From: Bacteroidales bacterium
GTDB lineage: Bacteria; Bacteroidota; Bacteroidia; Bacteroidales; CG2-30-32-10
Assembly (NCBI GenBank): GCA_035353855.1
Contig: DAOQAK010000010.1
Location: 13,111 to 77,110, forward strand
Direction: 5' to 3'
DNA length: 64,000 nucleotides
Translations under genes and position numbers: made by a program
The notes under the pieces: model-generated
Database searches by the model: none
Told to the model about the DNA's origin: nothing
Seen by the model: the letters and a program-made list of their open reading frames with translations, nothing else
Shown here: piece by piece, positions 43,460 through 53,850 of the stretch
How positions within the stretch are numbered: position 1 is the stretch's first letter
How the letters are laid out: each line of letters starts with the position of its first letter

Positions 43460-44419
43460 GTGGAGCAGCAGTGTTCATGCAGGTTCTGTAACAGCAAAGC
43501 CACAAAAAAGCTTTATTCTGCAATAGATATATTTGATGAAAGCTGGTTTATTTATCAATGTTCATCATGTGGCGCTTATTTCCTTGCTCCTTTTCCTGGT
43601 ACTGCCATTTTACGCAAAGCTTACGATGCAGCATATTATGGCACAGGAAAAAATAAATTTATTTTTTCGGTAGAACATTTCATTGATTTTTTCAGAAAAA
43701 GAAAAGCAAAAAATATTTCAAAGATGATCCCCGTTAATGCCAAGTTACTTGATATAGGCTGTGGAAACGGGAGATTTTTAAAACATCTTTCATCGCTTGG
43801 CAGATATGAGTTACACGGAACAGAAATTGAAGGAGGCTCTGCAATCCGTGCATCGCATATAAATGAAATAAAATTAAAAATAGGACAAATCAATATAGAT
43901 GATTTTCCTGAAAATTATTTTGATACGATTACATTGTTTCATGTTTTTGAACATCTTGAAAAACCAAAAGAAACACTGGAAATCATTTCTAAAATTTTAA
44001 AAAAGAATGGACTTTTAATTTTAACTTTTCCAAATATTTCTAGCTGGCAGGCAAAACTTTTCAAAGGGAACTGGTATCACCTTGACCCGCCACGTCATCT
44101 TATTTTTTTCAATCCTGAGAACTTCATTAAAATAATGGATACTTTGGGCTTTGCATTAAAAAAGAAAAGTTATTTTTCATTTGAGCAAAACCCTTACGGA
44201 TGGGTTCAAAGTATTCTCAACTCTATAAATAACAGACGTGAATTTTTATATGAACGACTGAAAGGAAATAAAACTTATGCTCCTGAAAATGGTTTTATAA
44301 AATATTTTTTGAATATGATTTTTTTTATTTTCACTTTTCCTTTTTTTGCAATATTTGATTTTATCGAATCTCTTTTTCATAAAGGAGCGACTGTAAAAAT
44401 GGAATTCATAAAAAAATAA
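43460..44419 (+). CDS. Class I SAM-dependent methyltransferase with N-terminal zinc ribbon
   Basis: 319 residues from a GTG start directly after the glycosyltransferase stop. N-terminal CSCRFCNS and QCSSCGAYF form a four-Cys zinc ribbon. The Methyltransf_23-type domain has LLDIGCGNGRFLKHL, then FDTITLFHVFEHLEKP and HLDPPRHLIFF. A hydrophobic C-terminal helix (FLNMIFFIFTFPFFAIF) may attach it to the membrane. The pairing with a GT2 enzyme suggests modification of a sugar or lipid-linked intermediate. Confidence 0.9.
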   Translation: MEQQCSCRFCNSKATKKLYSAIDIFDESWFIYQCSSCGAYFLAPFPGTAILRKAYDAAYYGTGKNKFIFSVEHFIDFFRKRKAKNISKMIPVNAKLLDIGCGNGRFLKHLSSLGRYELHGTEIEGGSAIRASHINEIKLKIGQINIDDFPENYFDTITLFHVFEHLEKPKETLEIISKILKKNGLLILTFPNISSWQAKLFKGNWYHLDPPRHLIFFNPENFIKIMDTLGFALKKKSYFSFEQNPYGWVQSILNSINNRREFLYERLKGNKTYAPENGFIKYFLNMIFFIFTFPFFAIFDFIESLFHKGATVKMEFIKK

Positions 44420-44433
44420 TTTTATATACAAAT

Positions 44434-45234
<801 letters not shown>

Positions 45235-45240
45235 TATTTT

Positions 45241-45900
45241 ATGCAGGATACACTTATGGGTATTGGCAGACCATCAGGAATGATGATAACATGGATAATC
45301 ATTATTGTTACATGTATTTTTTCAATTACCGCATTTAACCGGCGTGATATTTTCGATCGATGGAAATTTAACCCGTATATCATTATTCAAAGCAAACAAT
45401 GGTATCGTTTTTTTACATACAGTTTGTTGCATGCTGACTGGGTTCACCTTACAATGAATATGTTTGTTCTTTATTCTTTTGGTGAACTTGTTGAGATTTA
45501 TATGAAATATTATTTTGGAATAAAAGGTTTAATGCTTTATGCTTTACTTTATATTGGTGGAGTTTTTCTTTCTGTGGTGCCTTCATTCGAAAAACATAAG
45601 CTTCACAGCTGGTATAATGCCGTGGGTGCATCGGGAGCTGTTTCAGCAGTGGTTTTTTCAAGCATCATCATTATGCCTTCAATGAAAATGTATTTGCTTT
45701 TCCTGCCTTTTCCTATCTCTGCACCAATATTTGGAATTCTTTACCTGATTTTTTCAGCATATATGGCACGTAAAGCCAGCGATAACATAGGTCATGACGC
45801 ACATTTCTGGGGAGCATTATTTGGTGCACTTTTTACTATTGCATTAAAACCGGCACTTGCAATTTCATTCTATTACCAGCTTCTTCACTCTATATTTTGA
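45241..45900 (+). CDS. Rhomboid family intramembrane serine protease
   Basis: 219 residues, six transmembrane helices. HADWVHLTMNMFVLYSFG is the rhomboid WR/HxxxN region, GASGAV holds the catalytic Ser in GxSG, and the partner His is in GHDAHFWGALFGAL. The family cleaves membrane proteins within the bilayer. The last gene of the run that starts with the GT2 enzyme, convergent with a TMTC-like gene. Confidence 0.93.
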   Translation: MQDTLMGIGRPSGMMITWIIIIVTCIFSITAFNRRDIFDRWKFNPYIIIQSKQWYRFFTYSLLHADWVHLTMNMFVLYSFGELVEIYMKYYFGIKGLMLYALLYIGGVFLSVVPSFEKHKLHSWYNAVGASGAVSAVVFSSIIIMPSMKMYLLFLPFPISAPIFGILYLIFSAYMARKASDNIGHDAHFWGALFGALFTIALKPALAISFYYQLLHSIF

Positions 45901-45908
45901 TATACCGG

Positions 45909-48053
45909 TTACCTGCAATATTTTTCAATCAGGTTTTTATCCACATTAAAATCAAGTTCACTGGCTTTTTTAAAATCATTGCATACATTCGATGTATTGC
46001 CTATTGCAATATTTATCAAAGCTCTTTCATAATATGCGGGTGCATAATCTTTAGCATTTTCAATTACAAAATTAATATCCGATAAAGCATCTTCATATTC
46101 TTTTTTCTGATATTTAACATCTCCTAAATAACATAAATACATTGGATTTCCGGGCTTTTCCTGTAGTATTGTATTTAAATCATCTATTGCTTTATCATAC
46201 TGTTGAAGAAATTTGTAACACTTTGCGCGGGTATATCTCGCATCAGTTAATGCCTGATTGATATCAAGGGATTTATTCAAATCAGCAAGCGCTAATTGAT
46301 ATTCATTTGTTTCAAAATAGATCAGTCCACGGCAATAATAACAAACATCCATGGTATCGCCCATGCTTATTGCTTTATTAATATCGGTCAATGCTTCATT
46401 ATATCTTTGAATTTTACACAACGACATTGCCCTGTTATAATATGCATTAGCGTAATCCGGCAGAAATGATAAAGTGATATTGCAATCGGTTATGGCGCTA
46501 TCATATTCTTCTGTTTGAACATAAAGACAACTGCGGTTGTAATATGCTTTTGAAAATTTTGGAGACAATTCTATTGCATTATTAAAATCTTTTAATGCTT
46601 CCTGATATTTTTCTTTTTTAAGATATATATACCCCCTGTTATTATATGCAACCGCATACGTTGAATCAACTGTTATTGCTTTGGAATAATCCTTTAACGC
46701 TTTTTCATAATCAGATGACAGAGTATAATAATCACCACGTGCAACATATGCCAGAACAGCTTTATTATCTTTTTCAATAACATCAGACCAAAGTTTTACA
46801 GGGCTTTTCCATGCATCAATTCTTAAAAAGGTCAGGTATATAAATAAAATTACATATAAAAAAATCAATGCATTAAAAAAATACCTGTAAGCCACTCCAA
46901 TAAATTTATAATCTTTGAATTGATCGTATAAATATCCAACTATCAGCAATAATCCTATATATGACACATATGAATATCGTTCTGCGACCACTGTATCACC
47001 AACAGGAAGTATTGGTAAAATAATTGATATGCCCGCAAGATAAAAAAGAAATCCGCCAATAATAACCCTGTTATTTTTCACATATTTAATAACCAGGTAA
47101 ATCACAACCAGAAAAACAATAAATGAAAAATAATAAACTATTGGCAACATTCCGTGATGCAGTAATGGATAAAAATGTTTTGCCGAAAGCCCAACTGGAA
47201 TAATCAGTTTAAAAGCATAAAACAATAATGCGTATGAAACAAAAAATATTCTGTCGACTATTGAATAATCAGCTAATGTATTTATTCCTTCAACAGAACG
47301 GGCTGCCAGTATTGCAATAATTCCGAATGATAATGAAAAAGCAAAAAAAGGTAATTTTTCAAACAAGGTATTTAAATTTATTTTTCTTTCATTAAAATAA
47401 TCGATAACCATTAACAATAACGGAAATACTATTGCCAGAGGTTTTGAAAGTAATGCAAGAATAAAAAATACAAGTGTCAGTATAATATATTTTCTTTTAA
47501 AATCATTTTTTAAATATTTTAAATAATGAATAAGTCCACCCAGTATGAATGCCGTACACAATAAATCTTTTCTTTCCGAGAGCCACAATACCGATTCGGA
47601 GATCATAGGATGAACAGCAAAAATAAGAGCAACAATAAATGCAATATTCAATTTTCCTTTGAGCAATAACACAAACCTATACACCAACCAGATATTCAAT
47701 AAATGAAATAATAAATTTATCACATGATAATGTGTATAGCCTATTCCAAATATTGATTTCTCAATAGACCAGGATAAGGTTACCAGCGGATGATACATTC
47801 CATTTATAAATGTTGAAAAAATCGCGATAAGATTATTTATTGATATGCCCTGGGCTAAAGGATTATTTATAATTAAAACATCATCATCGTAATTGGTAAA
47901 ACCGTTTTGAAAAGATTTCAGATATAACAAAAAAGAAAGTAATAAAATAGCCGCTAAAGGTAATGCCTGCGAAATGAATTGTGATTTTTCCTTTGTAATA
48001 CCGGGCATACCGGTAGTTTTCTTTTTATAATTATTTTTTTTGTTTTCCGTCAT
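45909..48053 (-). CDS. TMTC-like multi-spanning membrane protein with C-terminal TPRs
   Basis: 714 residues. Loop acids YDDDVLIINNP (Asp56-58), HPMISESVLWLSERKDLLCT and VAERYSYVSYIGLLLIVG mark the GT-C-like membrane domain, followed by about eight TPRs from residue 430 (NNRGYIYLKKEKYQEALKDF). Third paralogue in the window. Seven bases upstream lies the PorE-like gene, so both may be in one transcription unit and act at the envelope. Confidence 0.85.
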   Translation of the reverse strand: MTENKKNNYKKKTTGMPGITKEKSQFISQALPLAAILLLSFLLYLKSFQNGFTNYDDDVLIINNPLAQGISINNLIAIFSTFINGMYHPLVTLSWSIEKSIFGIGYTHYHVINLLFHLLNIWLVYRFVLLLKGKLNIAFIVALIFAVHPMISESVLWLSERKDLLCTAFILGGLIHYLKYLKNDFKRKYIILTLVFFILALLSKPLAIVFPLLLMVIDYFNERKINLNTLFEKLPFFAFSLSFGIIAILAARSVEGINTLADYSIVDRIFFVSYALLFYAFKLIIPVGLSAKHFYPLLHHGMLPIVYYFSFIVFLVVIYLVIKYVKNNRVIIGGFLFYLAGISIILPILPVGDTVVAERYSYVSYIGLLLIVGYLYDQFKDYKFIGVAYRYFFNALIFLYVILFIYLTFLRIDAWKSPVKLWSDVIEKDNKAVLAYVARGDYYTLSSDYEKALKDYSKAITVDSTYAVAYNNRGYIYLKKEKYQEALKDFNNAIELSPKFSKAYYNRSCLYVQTEEYDSAITDCNITLSFLPDYANAYYNRAMSLCKIQRYNEALTDINKAISMGDTMDVCYYCRGLIYFETNEYQLALADLNKSLDINQALTDARYTRAKCYKFLQQYDKAIDDLNTILQEKPGNPMYLCYLGDVKYQKKEYEDALSDINFVIENAKDYAPAYYERALINIAIGNTSNVCNDFKKASELDFNVDKNLIEKYCR

Positions 48054-48059
48054 CAGAAA

Positions 48060-50096
48060 TTATTTTTCAGTGATAACAAATTCCGTTCTCCTGTTCTTTG
48101 CCCTTCCCTGCTCGGTATCATTTGATGCTACAGGTTGGGTTAACCCGAATCCTTTATAGCTAAGGCGGGCAGCATCAATTCCTTTTCCTGCAATATAATC
48201 ATATACTGATTTTGCACGATTTTCAGATAGTGTCATATTAAAATCGGTGCCACTAATATTATCAGTATGTCCATGAATAGCTACTTTTATATTAGGATGG
48301 TCATTCAGAAAATCAATAAAGCCATCAATGATCAGTTTGCTGTTTTCCGAAAGTTCAAAACTGCCATAATCAAAATAGATATCATTAAGTTTATATGTTT
48401 CACCAACAGCAATAGGTTTAATATCAAAATCAACTTTTACATTTGTATTTTCAGTAACAGCAGTATCTTCTTTCGAAATATATTTGGAAGAATATGCATA
48501 ATCGTCTTTTTTCACTGTAAGCATATAATCGTTTTTCATCAAAGCGGCTATCACATATTTTCCTGTAATGGAATCCACTTCAACCTCGGTAACCTGCTTC
48601 GTCTTTACATTTTTTAATTCAACCTTTGCACTCGTGGGAATATCTTTCTGTTCATCTTTAATGTTCCCTTTTATCAGATGCACTGTAGTATCGGGCCTTG
48701 CTTCAGGATATAAATCAAAGGAATAAACATCCCACCCACCGGGACCTTTAAATCGCGTAATATCATTTGATGCAAAATATCCATAATGTCCGTCCGTGCT
48801 AACAAAAAAACCAACATCATCGCCTTCAGAGTTTATCGGGTAACCTATATTGGTTGGCTTACCGAATTTCCCATTTGCTTCTTTTTTTGAATAATAAATA
48901 TCATAACCTCCTAAACCCGGCCATCCTGTAGATGAGAAATATAAGGTTTGATTATCGGTATGAATAAAAGGTGATTTTTCGTTACCGGAAGTATTAATAT
49001 TGGGTCCCAGATTTTCGGGCACACTCCAACTGCTATCCTGCTTATGAGTTACATAGATATCATATCCACCATATCCTCCATCTCTGTCGCTCAGAAAATA
49101 TAAATCTTTTCCATCGCTTGAAATTGACGGTTGCGATTCCCATGTTTTATCATTATTTACTTTCGGGCTTACACTTTTTATCTCCGACCAGGAACCATTG
49201 GTAAAAGTAGATGTGCATATATCACAATTGAAATACGCTTTATTATCTTTATCTGTTAAATATTTGCATACGGTATAGAAAAGATATTTATTATCAATCG
49301 TTAATGTTGCGCCACCTTCATTTGAATTTTCATTGAAAGGACTTGGCATTTCATACCCTTCATCAAAACTGCCATCTTTGCGCTTACTGTACATGAATTT
49401 TTCAGTATATACTAATTTTGCATCAGCGTATACGGACTTTGTTTTTGTTGCTGATTTACGTGTATACAAACACATTTCATTATCAGGTGTAATTATAGGA
49501 AGATATTCGTCGCTTACACTGCTCACCCCTTTAACATACACAGGGTTAAAAGGGACTGTTTTCGACATAATGCTCGTCATGTTCTTACTATAATATTTCA
49601 CACTGTCGGCATGGCTGAAATCTTTATCCAGGTTTTTATATAGCTTTTGTTTTTCAGGTGTAAGATTTTCTACACCCTTAGTAAATTCATTCATATAATA
49701 GTTTGCTGAATCATATTTTTCAGCGCCAAGATAAATTTGTCCGAGATAATAAAACACATAAATATCATATGAAGGACATAATTCAGCTACTTTCAGATAA
49801 TATTTTTTTGCCGTAGAATATTTTTCCTGGAAAGTAAAAATTTTTGCTAAACCATAATATGCTTCAACATATCCGGGCTCTTCGTCAATAGCCTCTTTAA
49901 AAAATTTTGCAGCTGTTGTATAACTATGATTTTTGAATTCTGCATATCCGTCCTTATAAATTTTTTCCGCTTTTTTATTTTTCACTTTGCAATCATCATT
50001 CGTTTCTTCACCATCTTCCTGTGAAAACACAGCATACTTAGGAAGAAAAAACAAAACAAATACGATTAAAAAAACTTTGTAAATATTTTTTTTCAT
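48060..50096 (-). CDS. PorE-like outer membrane protein: TPR, PD40 propeller, CRD-like and OmpA domains
   Basis: 678 residues. Signal peptide MKKNIYKVFLIVFVLFFLP onward; TPRs at 40-150; PD40/WD40-like repeats at about 190-460 with LYFLSDRDGGYGGYDIY and LYFSSTGWPGLGGYDIYYS; a carboxypeptidase regulatory-like segment near 480-560; and OmpA_C at 570-678 (HGHTDNISGTDFNMTLSENR, then KNRRTEFVI), which binds peptidoglycan. The same order occurs in PorE of the type IX secretion system, consistent with T9SS cargo nearby. Other OmpA/PD40 proteins share this plan, so PorE is probable, not certain. Confidence 0.85.
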   Translation of the reverse strand: MKKNIYKVFLIVFVLFFLPKYAVFSQEDGEETNDDCKVKNKKAEKIYKDGYAEFKNHSYTTAAKFFKEAIDEEPGYVEAYYGLAKIFTFQEKYSTAKKYYLKVAELCPSYDIYVFYYLGQIYLGAEKYDSANYYMNEFTKGVENLTPEKQKLYKNLDKDFSHADSVKYYSKNMTSIMSKTVPFNPVYVKGVSSVSDEYLPIITPDNEMCLYTRKSATKTKSVYADAKLVYTEKFMYSKRKDGSFDEGYEMPSPFNENSNEGGATLTIDNKYLFYTVCKYLTDKDNKAYFNCDICTSTFTNGSWSEIKSVSPKVNNDKTWESQPSISSDGKDLYFLSDRDGGYGGYDIYVTHKQDSSWSVPENLGPNINTSGNEKSPFIHTDNQTLYFSSTGWPGLGGYDIYYSKKEANGKFGKPTNIGYPINSEGDDVGFFVSTDGHYGYFASNDITRFKGPGGWDVYSFDLYPEARPDTTVHLIKGNIKDEQKDIPTSAKVELKNVKTKQVTEVEVDSITGKYVIAALMKNDYMLTVKKDDYAYSSKYISKEDTAVTENTNVKVDFDIKPIAVGETYKLNDIYFDYGSFELSENSKLIIDGFIDFLNDHPNIKVAIHGHTDNISGTDFNMTLSENRAKSVYDYIAGKGIDAARLSYKGFGLTQPVASNDTEQGRAKNRRTEFVITEK

Positions 50097-50118
50097 TTAT
50101 TGTAAAATTCCTTTTTAC

Positions 50119-50244
50119 AATAGTTCGTTAAGTTTTGAGATTTGTCATTCTTCGAAATGACAAAATGCATTATTACTTTGTCATTTCGAGCAATAGCGAG
50201 AAATCTGTAATTATCTGCATTTTGTAAAAACTTAACGAACTATT
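50119..50244. mobile_element. MITE-like element, family B
   Basis: 126 bases between the PorE-like gene and aroC, bounded by perfect 18-base inverted repeats aatagttcgttaagtttt (50119-50136) and its complement (50227-50244). Inside are the short palindromes tgtcattcttcgaaatgaca and gtcatttcgagcaatagcga. It encodes nothing. The terminal repeats resemble those at 60280-60424. Confidence 0.65.
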
Positions 50245-50286
50245 ACTTTTTAAAAATATTTTATTTAAATATTTATGAAAACCTTA

Positions 50287-51369
50287 TTACTGATTATATG
50301 AATTATTTCGAAAAAGATGATCAACAATAGTAAGTGCAGCCATCGCTTCAACAACAGGAACTACGCGTGGAATAACACATACATCATGTCTTCCCTTAAT
50401 TTTAATTTCTTTAGGAACACCTTTTTCATTAATTGTTTTTTGAGCTTTTCCTATGGAAGGTATCGGTTTAAATGCAACATTAAAAAAAATATTTTCCCCG
50501 TTACTTATTCCGCCAAGTATTCCGCCGGCATGATTGGTAGCCAGTTTCACTTTTTTCTTTTCAAAAATAAAAGCATCATTATGTTCGCTGCCATTCATTG
50601 CAGCAACAGCAAAGCCTTCACCATATTCAAAACCTTTTGCTGCCGGAATTGTCATCATGGCTTTTGCCAGCTCAGCATGAAGTTTATCGAAAACAGGCTC
50701 TCCCAAACCTACAGGACAACCTGTAATAATACAACTCACCACTCCTCCTATAGTATCCCCTTGCTTTTTTATATTTTCCAGATATGTTTGCATTTTATCT
50801 GAAGCTTTAGCATCAGGACAAAACAAAATATCATTTTCTGTTTTTTTATAATTGATATTTTTCATTCCTTTTTTATCGATACAAATATTTCCCACTTGTG
50901 AAGTGAACGCGTGAATTGAAATATTTTTCTTTTTCAGGATCATTTTTGCAATAGCTCCGGCAACAACCCTGGCAACAGTTTCACGTGCCGAGGCTCTTCC
51001 TCCACCCTGGTAATCTCGTATTCCGTATTTCATCAGGTAAGTGTAATCAGCATGAGAAGGACGAAAAATATCTTTCAGCCCTGAATAATCTGAACTTCTA
51101 TGGTCTTTATTTAAAATTATAAAAGCAAGTGGGGTGCCGGTTGTAACCCCATTCATCAACCCCGAAAGAAACTCAACTTTATCATCTTCGCTTCTTGACG
51201 ACATTAACTTGTTCATACCTGTACGTCGCCTCTGTAATTCATCACTGATAAAATTCATATCCATTTTAAGGTTCGCCGGGCAACCATCAATTACTCCACC
51301 AAGTGCAATACCATGTGATTCGCCAAAGGTAGTTAAGCTAAAAATTTTTCCTATTGTATTTCCAGACAT
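50287..51369 (-). CDS. aroC: Chorismate synthase
   Basis: 360 residues from the ATG of MSGNTIGKIFSLTTFGESHG; longer upstream readings do not match the family. It converts EPSP to chorismate using reduced FMN. Motifs: TTFGESHGIALGGVIDGCP (with the catalytic His of ESHG), RRRTGMNKLMSSRSEDD, YGIRDYQGGGRASARETVAR and the C-terminal GRHDVCVIPRVVPVVEAM. Isolated on the minus strand. Confidence 0.96.
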   Translation of the reverse strand: MSGNTIGKIFSLTTFGESHGIALGGVIDGCPANLKMDMNFISDELQRRRTGMNKLMSSRSEDDKVEFLSGLMNGVTTGTPLAFIILNKDHRSSDYSGLKDIFRPSHADYTYLMKYGIRDYQGGGRASARETVARVVAGAIAKMILKKKNISIHAFTSQVGNICIDKKGMKNINYKKTENDILFCPDAKASDKMQTYLENIKKQGDTIGGVVSCIITGCPVGLGEPVFDKLHAELAKAMMTIPAAKGFEYGEGFAVAAMNGSEHNDAFIFEKKKVKLATNHAGGILGGISNGENIFFNVAFKPIPSIGKAQKTINEKGVPKEIKIKGRHDVCVIPRVVPVVEAMAALTIVDHLFRNNSYNQ

Positions 51370-51436
51370 TTTACAAACCTTCATAAATTTTCGCAAATAT
51401 ACATAAACCTGATGAAAAACAATCAATTTATGAAGG

Positions 51437-51548
51437 TTCACGAGCAGGCATTGTGTTGCGCCCCGATGAATATCGGGGGTGGGAGCGAGTAACTAAAGGA
51501 GCATATTTTTTTACAGAAGAAATATATAGTAATTTGCAAACTTATTAA
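51437..51548 (+). repeat. Dispersed repeat, family C, copy 1
   Basis: Contains a palindromic core around ccccgatgaatatcgggg and an open frame reading VLRPDEYRGWER then VTKGAYFFTEEIYS before a stop. The same frame occurs in the inverted copy at 55989-56192. Confidence 0.6.
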
Positions 51549-51551
51549 ATG

Positions 51552-51585
51552 AAAAAGAGGCATACAAATGCGTAAGCCTCTTTTT
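51552..51585 (-). terminator. Terminator of the first C10 protease gene
   Basis: aaaaagaggc (51552-51561) and gcctcttttt (51576-51585) form a 10-base stem; T-rich on the minus strand, 24 bases after the stop. Confidence 0.85.
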
Positions 51586-51608
51586 ATGAAAAAATCATTT
51601 TTCTTTAT

Positions 51609-53729
51609 TTATTCAAAAACTACTTTTTTATTTACAACGCCATCAGAAGTTATTATTTTTAAATTATAAACCCCTTTAGCAAAATCAGCAATATCAATAT
51701 CTTTATCAAATATTAAATTGATATAATGATTTTCAGAATACACCAGTTGTCCTTTCAGATCAAATATCTGAACACTTACTTCTTCATTATTATTATTACT
51801 GAATGCTACATGCAGTTTATCATTTGAAGGATTCGGGAAAACTTTTAAATCTTTTAAAATATCATACTCTTCGTATCCGGCCGGGAATGAAGTATATGTT
51901 GCATCAAAACCTTCGCCAGTAACAGAAGTATTACTTTTAAAAATAACTCTCATCTTACCACTTGGGGATGAAACATCGGAAGGAATGGTGTTTCCTGTAT
52001 AAACGCCTAAAGGTGTTGCTGAATTTTCAATATCAAATACGCGTACTTTATCATTTCCCGATTCCAGGTTAAAGCTGTTAAAATGCAGAACTACTATTGC
52101 TGCTCCTGCAGGAACAATATCCCAGGCACAACTTGCATTGTTATAATAATCATAAACACCACTTCCATCACTTAAAGTTCCAGTGGAATCGGTTAAAATA
52201 TTTGTACTGGTACAAAATACAGGATATACCGAATAATAACTTATTTGCCAGCCTTCACCAACAGTGCTGCCATTTGAGTTAAATGTAACTAATACTTCTG
52301 GGCTTGTTGATGTGATCTGCGATGGTATTGTTGATCCGGTATATTGCCCCAGTAAAGTCGCCGATGTTGTTGAACCGTCATAAACAGTTACTACATCATT
52401 GGTGTTTTCAATATTTATTTTATCAAAATTTAAAACCAAATGATCAACCATAACCGTAGCTGGCACAACAGGTGAGATCAACCATGAACAATCGGAATTA
52501 TTTTGATAATCGTTATAGCCGCTTCCATCGGTAAAACTCCCAACAGCAGCAGTGAGTGTTACCGGACCTGAACAATATGAAGGATAACCTGTTCCCGGAT
52601 ATATTTTATATAACATTTGCTGATAATTAGAAAAATCAGAGCCTCCCGGGTTTAGTGCTGTAAGATAAAAATATCCGTCATACATTCCGCTCCATCCCCA
52701 GTTAAAATGGAAATAATTGGTTCCCTGGTATCCATCCAGTACAAATGCATGTCCGCCTGCATCTCCAAACCCTGAATACTCAATAGGTCTTTTAGCATCT
52801 ATCTCAGTACGGATCATGCTTTCCCATGTGGCATCATTATAATCACTTTTATCAGCGCTTTTAATATTACTTGAATATTTGAAATTTGCAGGTAACGTTT
52901 GAACGTACTGCGATGGCCATGCTCCCGAACCATCGGTGCCATAATCCATATCGGCAGCCACTCCGCAATGATATGAAATAGTAGCAATAGCATCATTAGT
53001 ACCATTACATGTGTTGGTCATGGCATTCCAGTTATATGTAGTAGCTCCGAAATTTGCAGATAACTGACCATACGATTGGGAATTATAACTATACGTCCCC
53101 TGTCCCTGCGCAGGATAGCGATAATAAAACATGATCTGGGCCATGGCTGTTGCAACACAGCCCACATAACAATGCCCTGCTGCGCCAGCAGCATCAGCCG
53201 GGCATAAAGTATTATAACATCCACCCTGATCCCATTTTGAAAATACTAATGGCAAAACAGATTTTGTTCCTTTTGTTGAAATAAAATCTTCTGGATTAAC
53301 TTTATACTTGTTCCACTCTGATTCAATATCAGGTGTAGCATTTAATTTTAAAGAAACATCTTCTGTTATTTCTTTTTTATACATATTTATCCACGATATG
53401 AATTGCGGTGGTTGATTTTCATTACTGTATGTGCTCTCAAATGAATATCCCATTACCGGGCGAAAAATATCATCAGCAGCAACCATAATAAAACCGCCAT
53501 TACTGGTATTAAACACATAATACAGAAGCTGCGAATTTTCGGAAATTAAAAATTCATCAGTAATAAAAATCCCGTCGGCACTTTTATCATACAAATTGGA
53601 ATAATTTTCCTGATATGAATTTATTGCTACATTTTTTGCTGTTTTCAAATCGACTTTTTCCGCATTAGCAATATTGAAAATAAAAACAAAAGCAATAATA
53701 GCAATCTGAATGGGGTGTTTATGTTTCAT
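51609..53729 (-). CDS. Secreted C10 (streptopain-like) cysteine protease with CUB domains and T9SS sorting domain
   Basis: 706 residues. Signal peptide 1-23; an inhibitory prodomain (about 24-150); C10 catalytic domain with Cys191 (YVGCVATAMAQIM) and His327 (GGHAFVLDGY, followed by FHFNWGWSG). Two CUB-like domains follow (about 386-500 and 505-625; DVVTVYDGS type), then a type A T9SS C-terminal domain at 635-706 (KVFPNPSNDKLHV; FDLKGQLVYS). An extracellular, cell-surface-attached protease. Tandem paralogue at 53851-55968. Confidence 0.95.
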   Translation of the reverse strand: MKHKHPIQIAIIAFVFIFNIANAEKVDLKTAKNVAINSYQENYSNLYDKSADGIFITDEFLISENSQLLYYVFNTSNGGFIMVAADDIFRPVMGYSFESTYSNENQPPQFISWINMYKKEITEDVSLKLNATPDIESEWNKYKVNPEDFISTKGTKSVLPLVFSKWDQGGCYNTLCPADAAGAAGHCYVGCVATAMAQIMFYYRYPAQGQGTYSYNSQSYGQLSANFGATTYNWNAMTNTCNGTNDAIATISYHCGVAADMDYGTDGSGAWPSQYVQTLPANFKYSSNIKSADKSDYNDATWESMIRTEIDAKRPIEYSGFGDAGGHAFVLDGYQGTNYFHFNWGWSGMYDGYFYLTALNPGGSDFSNYQQMLYKIYPGTGYPSYCSGPVTLTAAVGSFTDGSGYNDYQNNSDCSWLISPVVPATVMVDHLVLNFDKINIENTNDVVTVYDGSTTSATLLGQYTGSTIPSQITSTSPEVLVTFNSNGSTVGEGWQISYYSVYPVFCTSTNILTDSTGTLSDGSGVYDYYNNASCAWDIVPAGAAIVVLHFNSFNLESGNDKVRVFDIENSATPLGVYTGNTIPSDVSSPSGKMRVIFKSNTSVTGEGFDATYTSFPAGYEEYDILKDLKVFPNPSNDKLHVAFSNNNNEEVSVQIFDLKGQLVYSENHYINLIFDKDIDIADFAKGVYNLKIITSDGVVNKKVVFE

Positions 53730-53797
53730 AAAGAAATTATTATTAATAATATTTCATGATAAAAGGCAAATATAAAGTAATTTATAAATATTATAAA

Positions 53798-53831
53798 AAA
53801 AGAGGCATGCTTAAAATAGTACACCTCTTTT
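53798..53831 (-). terminator. Terminator of the second C10 protease gene
   Basis: aaaagagg (53798-53805) and cctctttt (53824-53831) pair around an 18-base loop, about 20 bases after the stop at 53851. Confidence 0.65.
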
Positions 53832-53850
53832 ACATTAAGTTATTTAAATT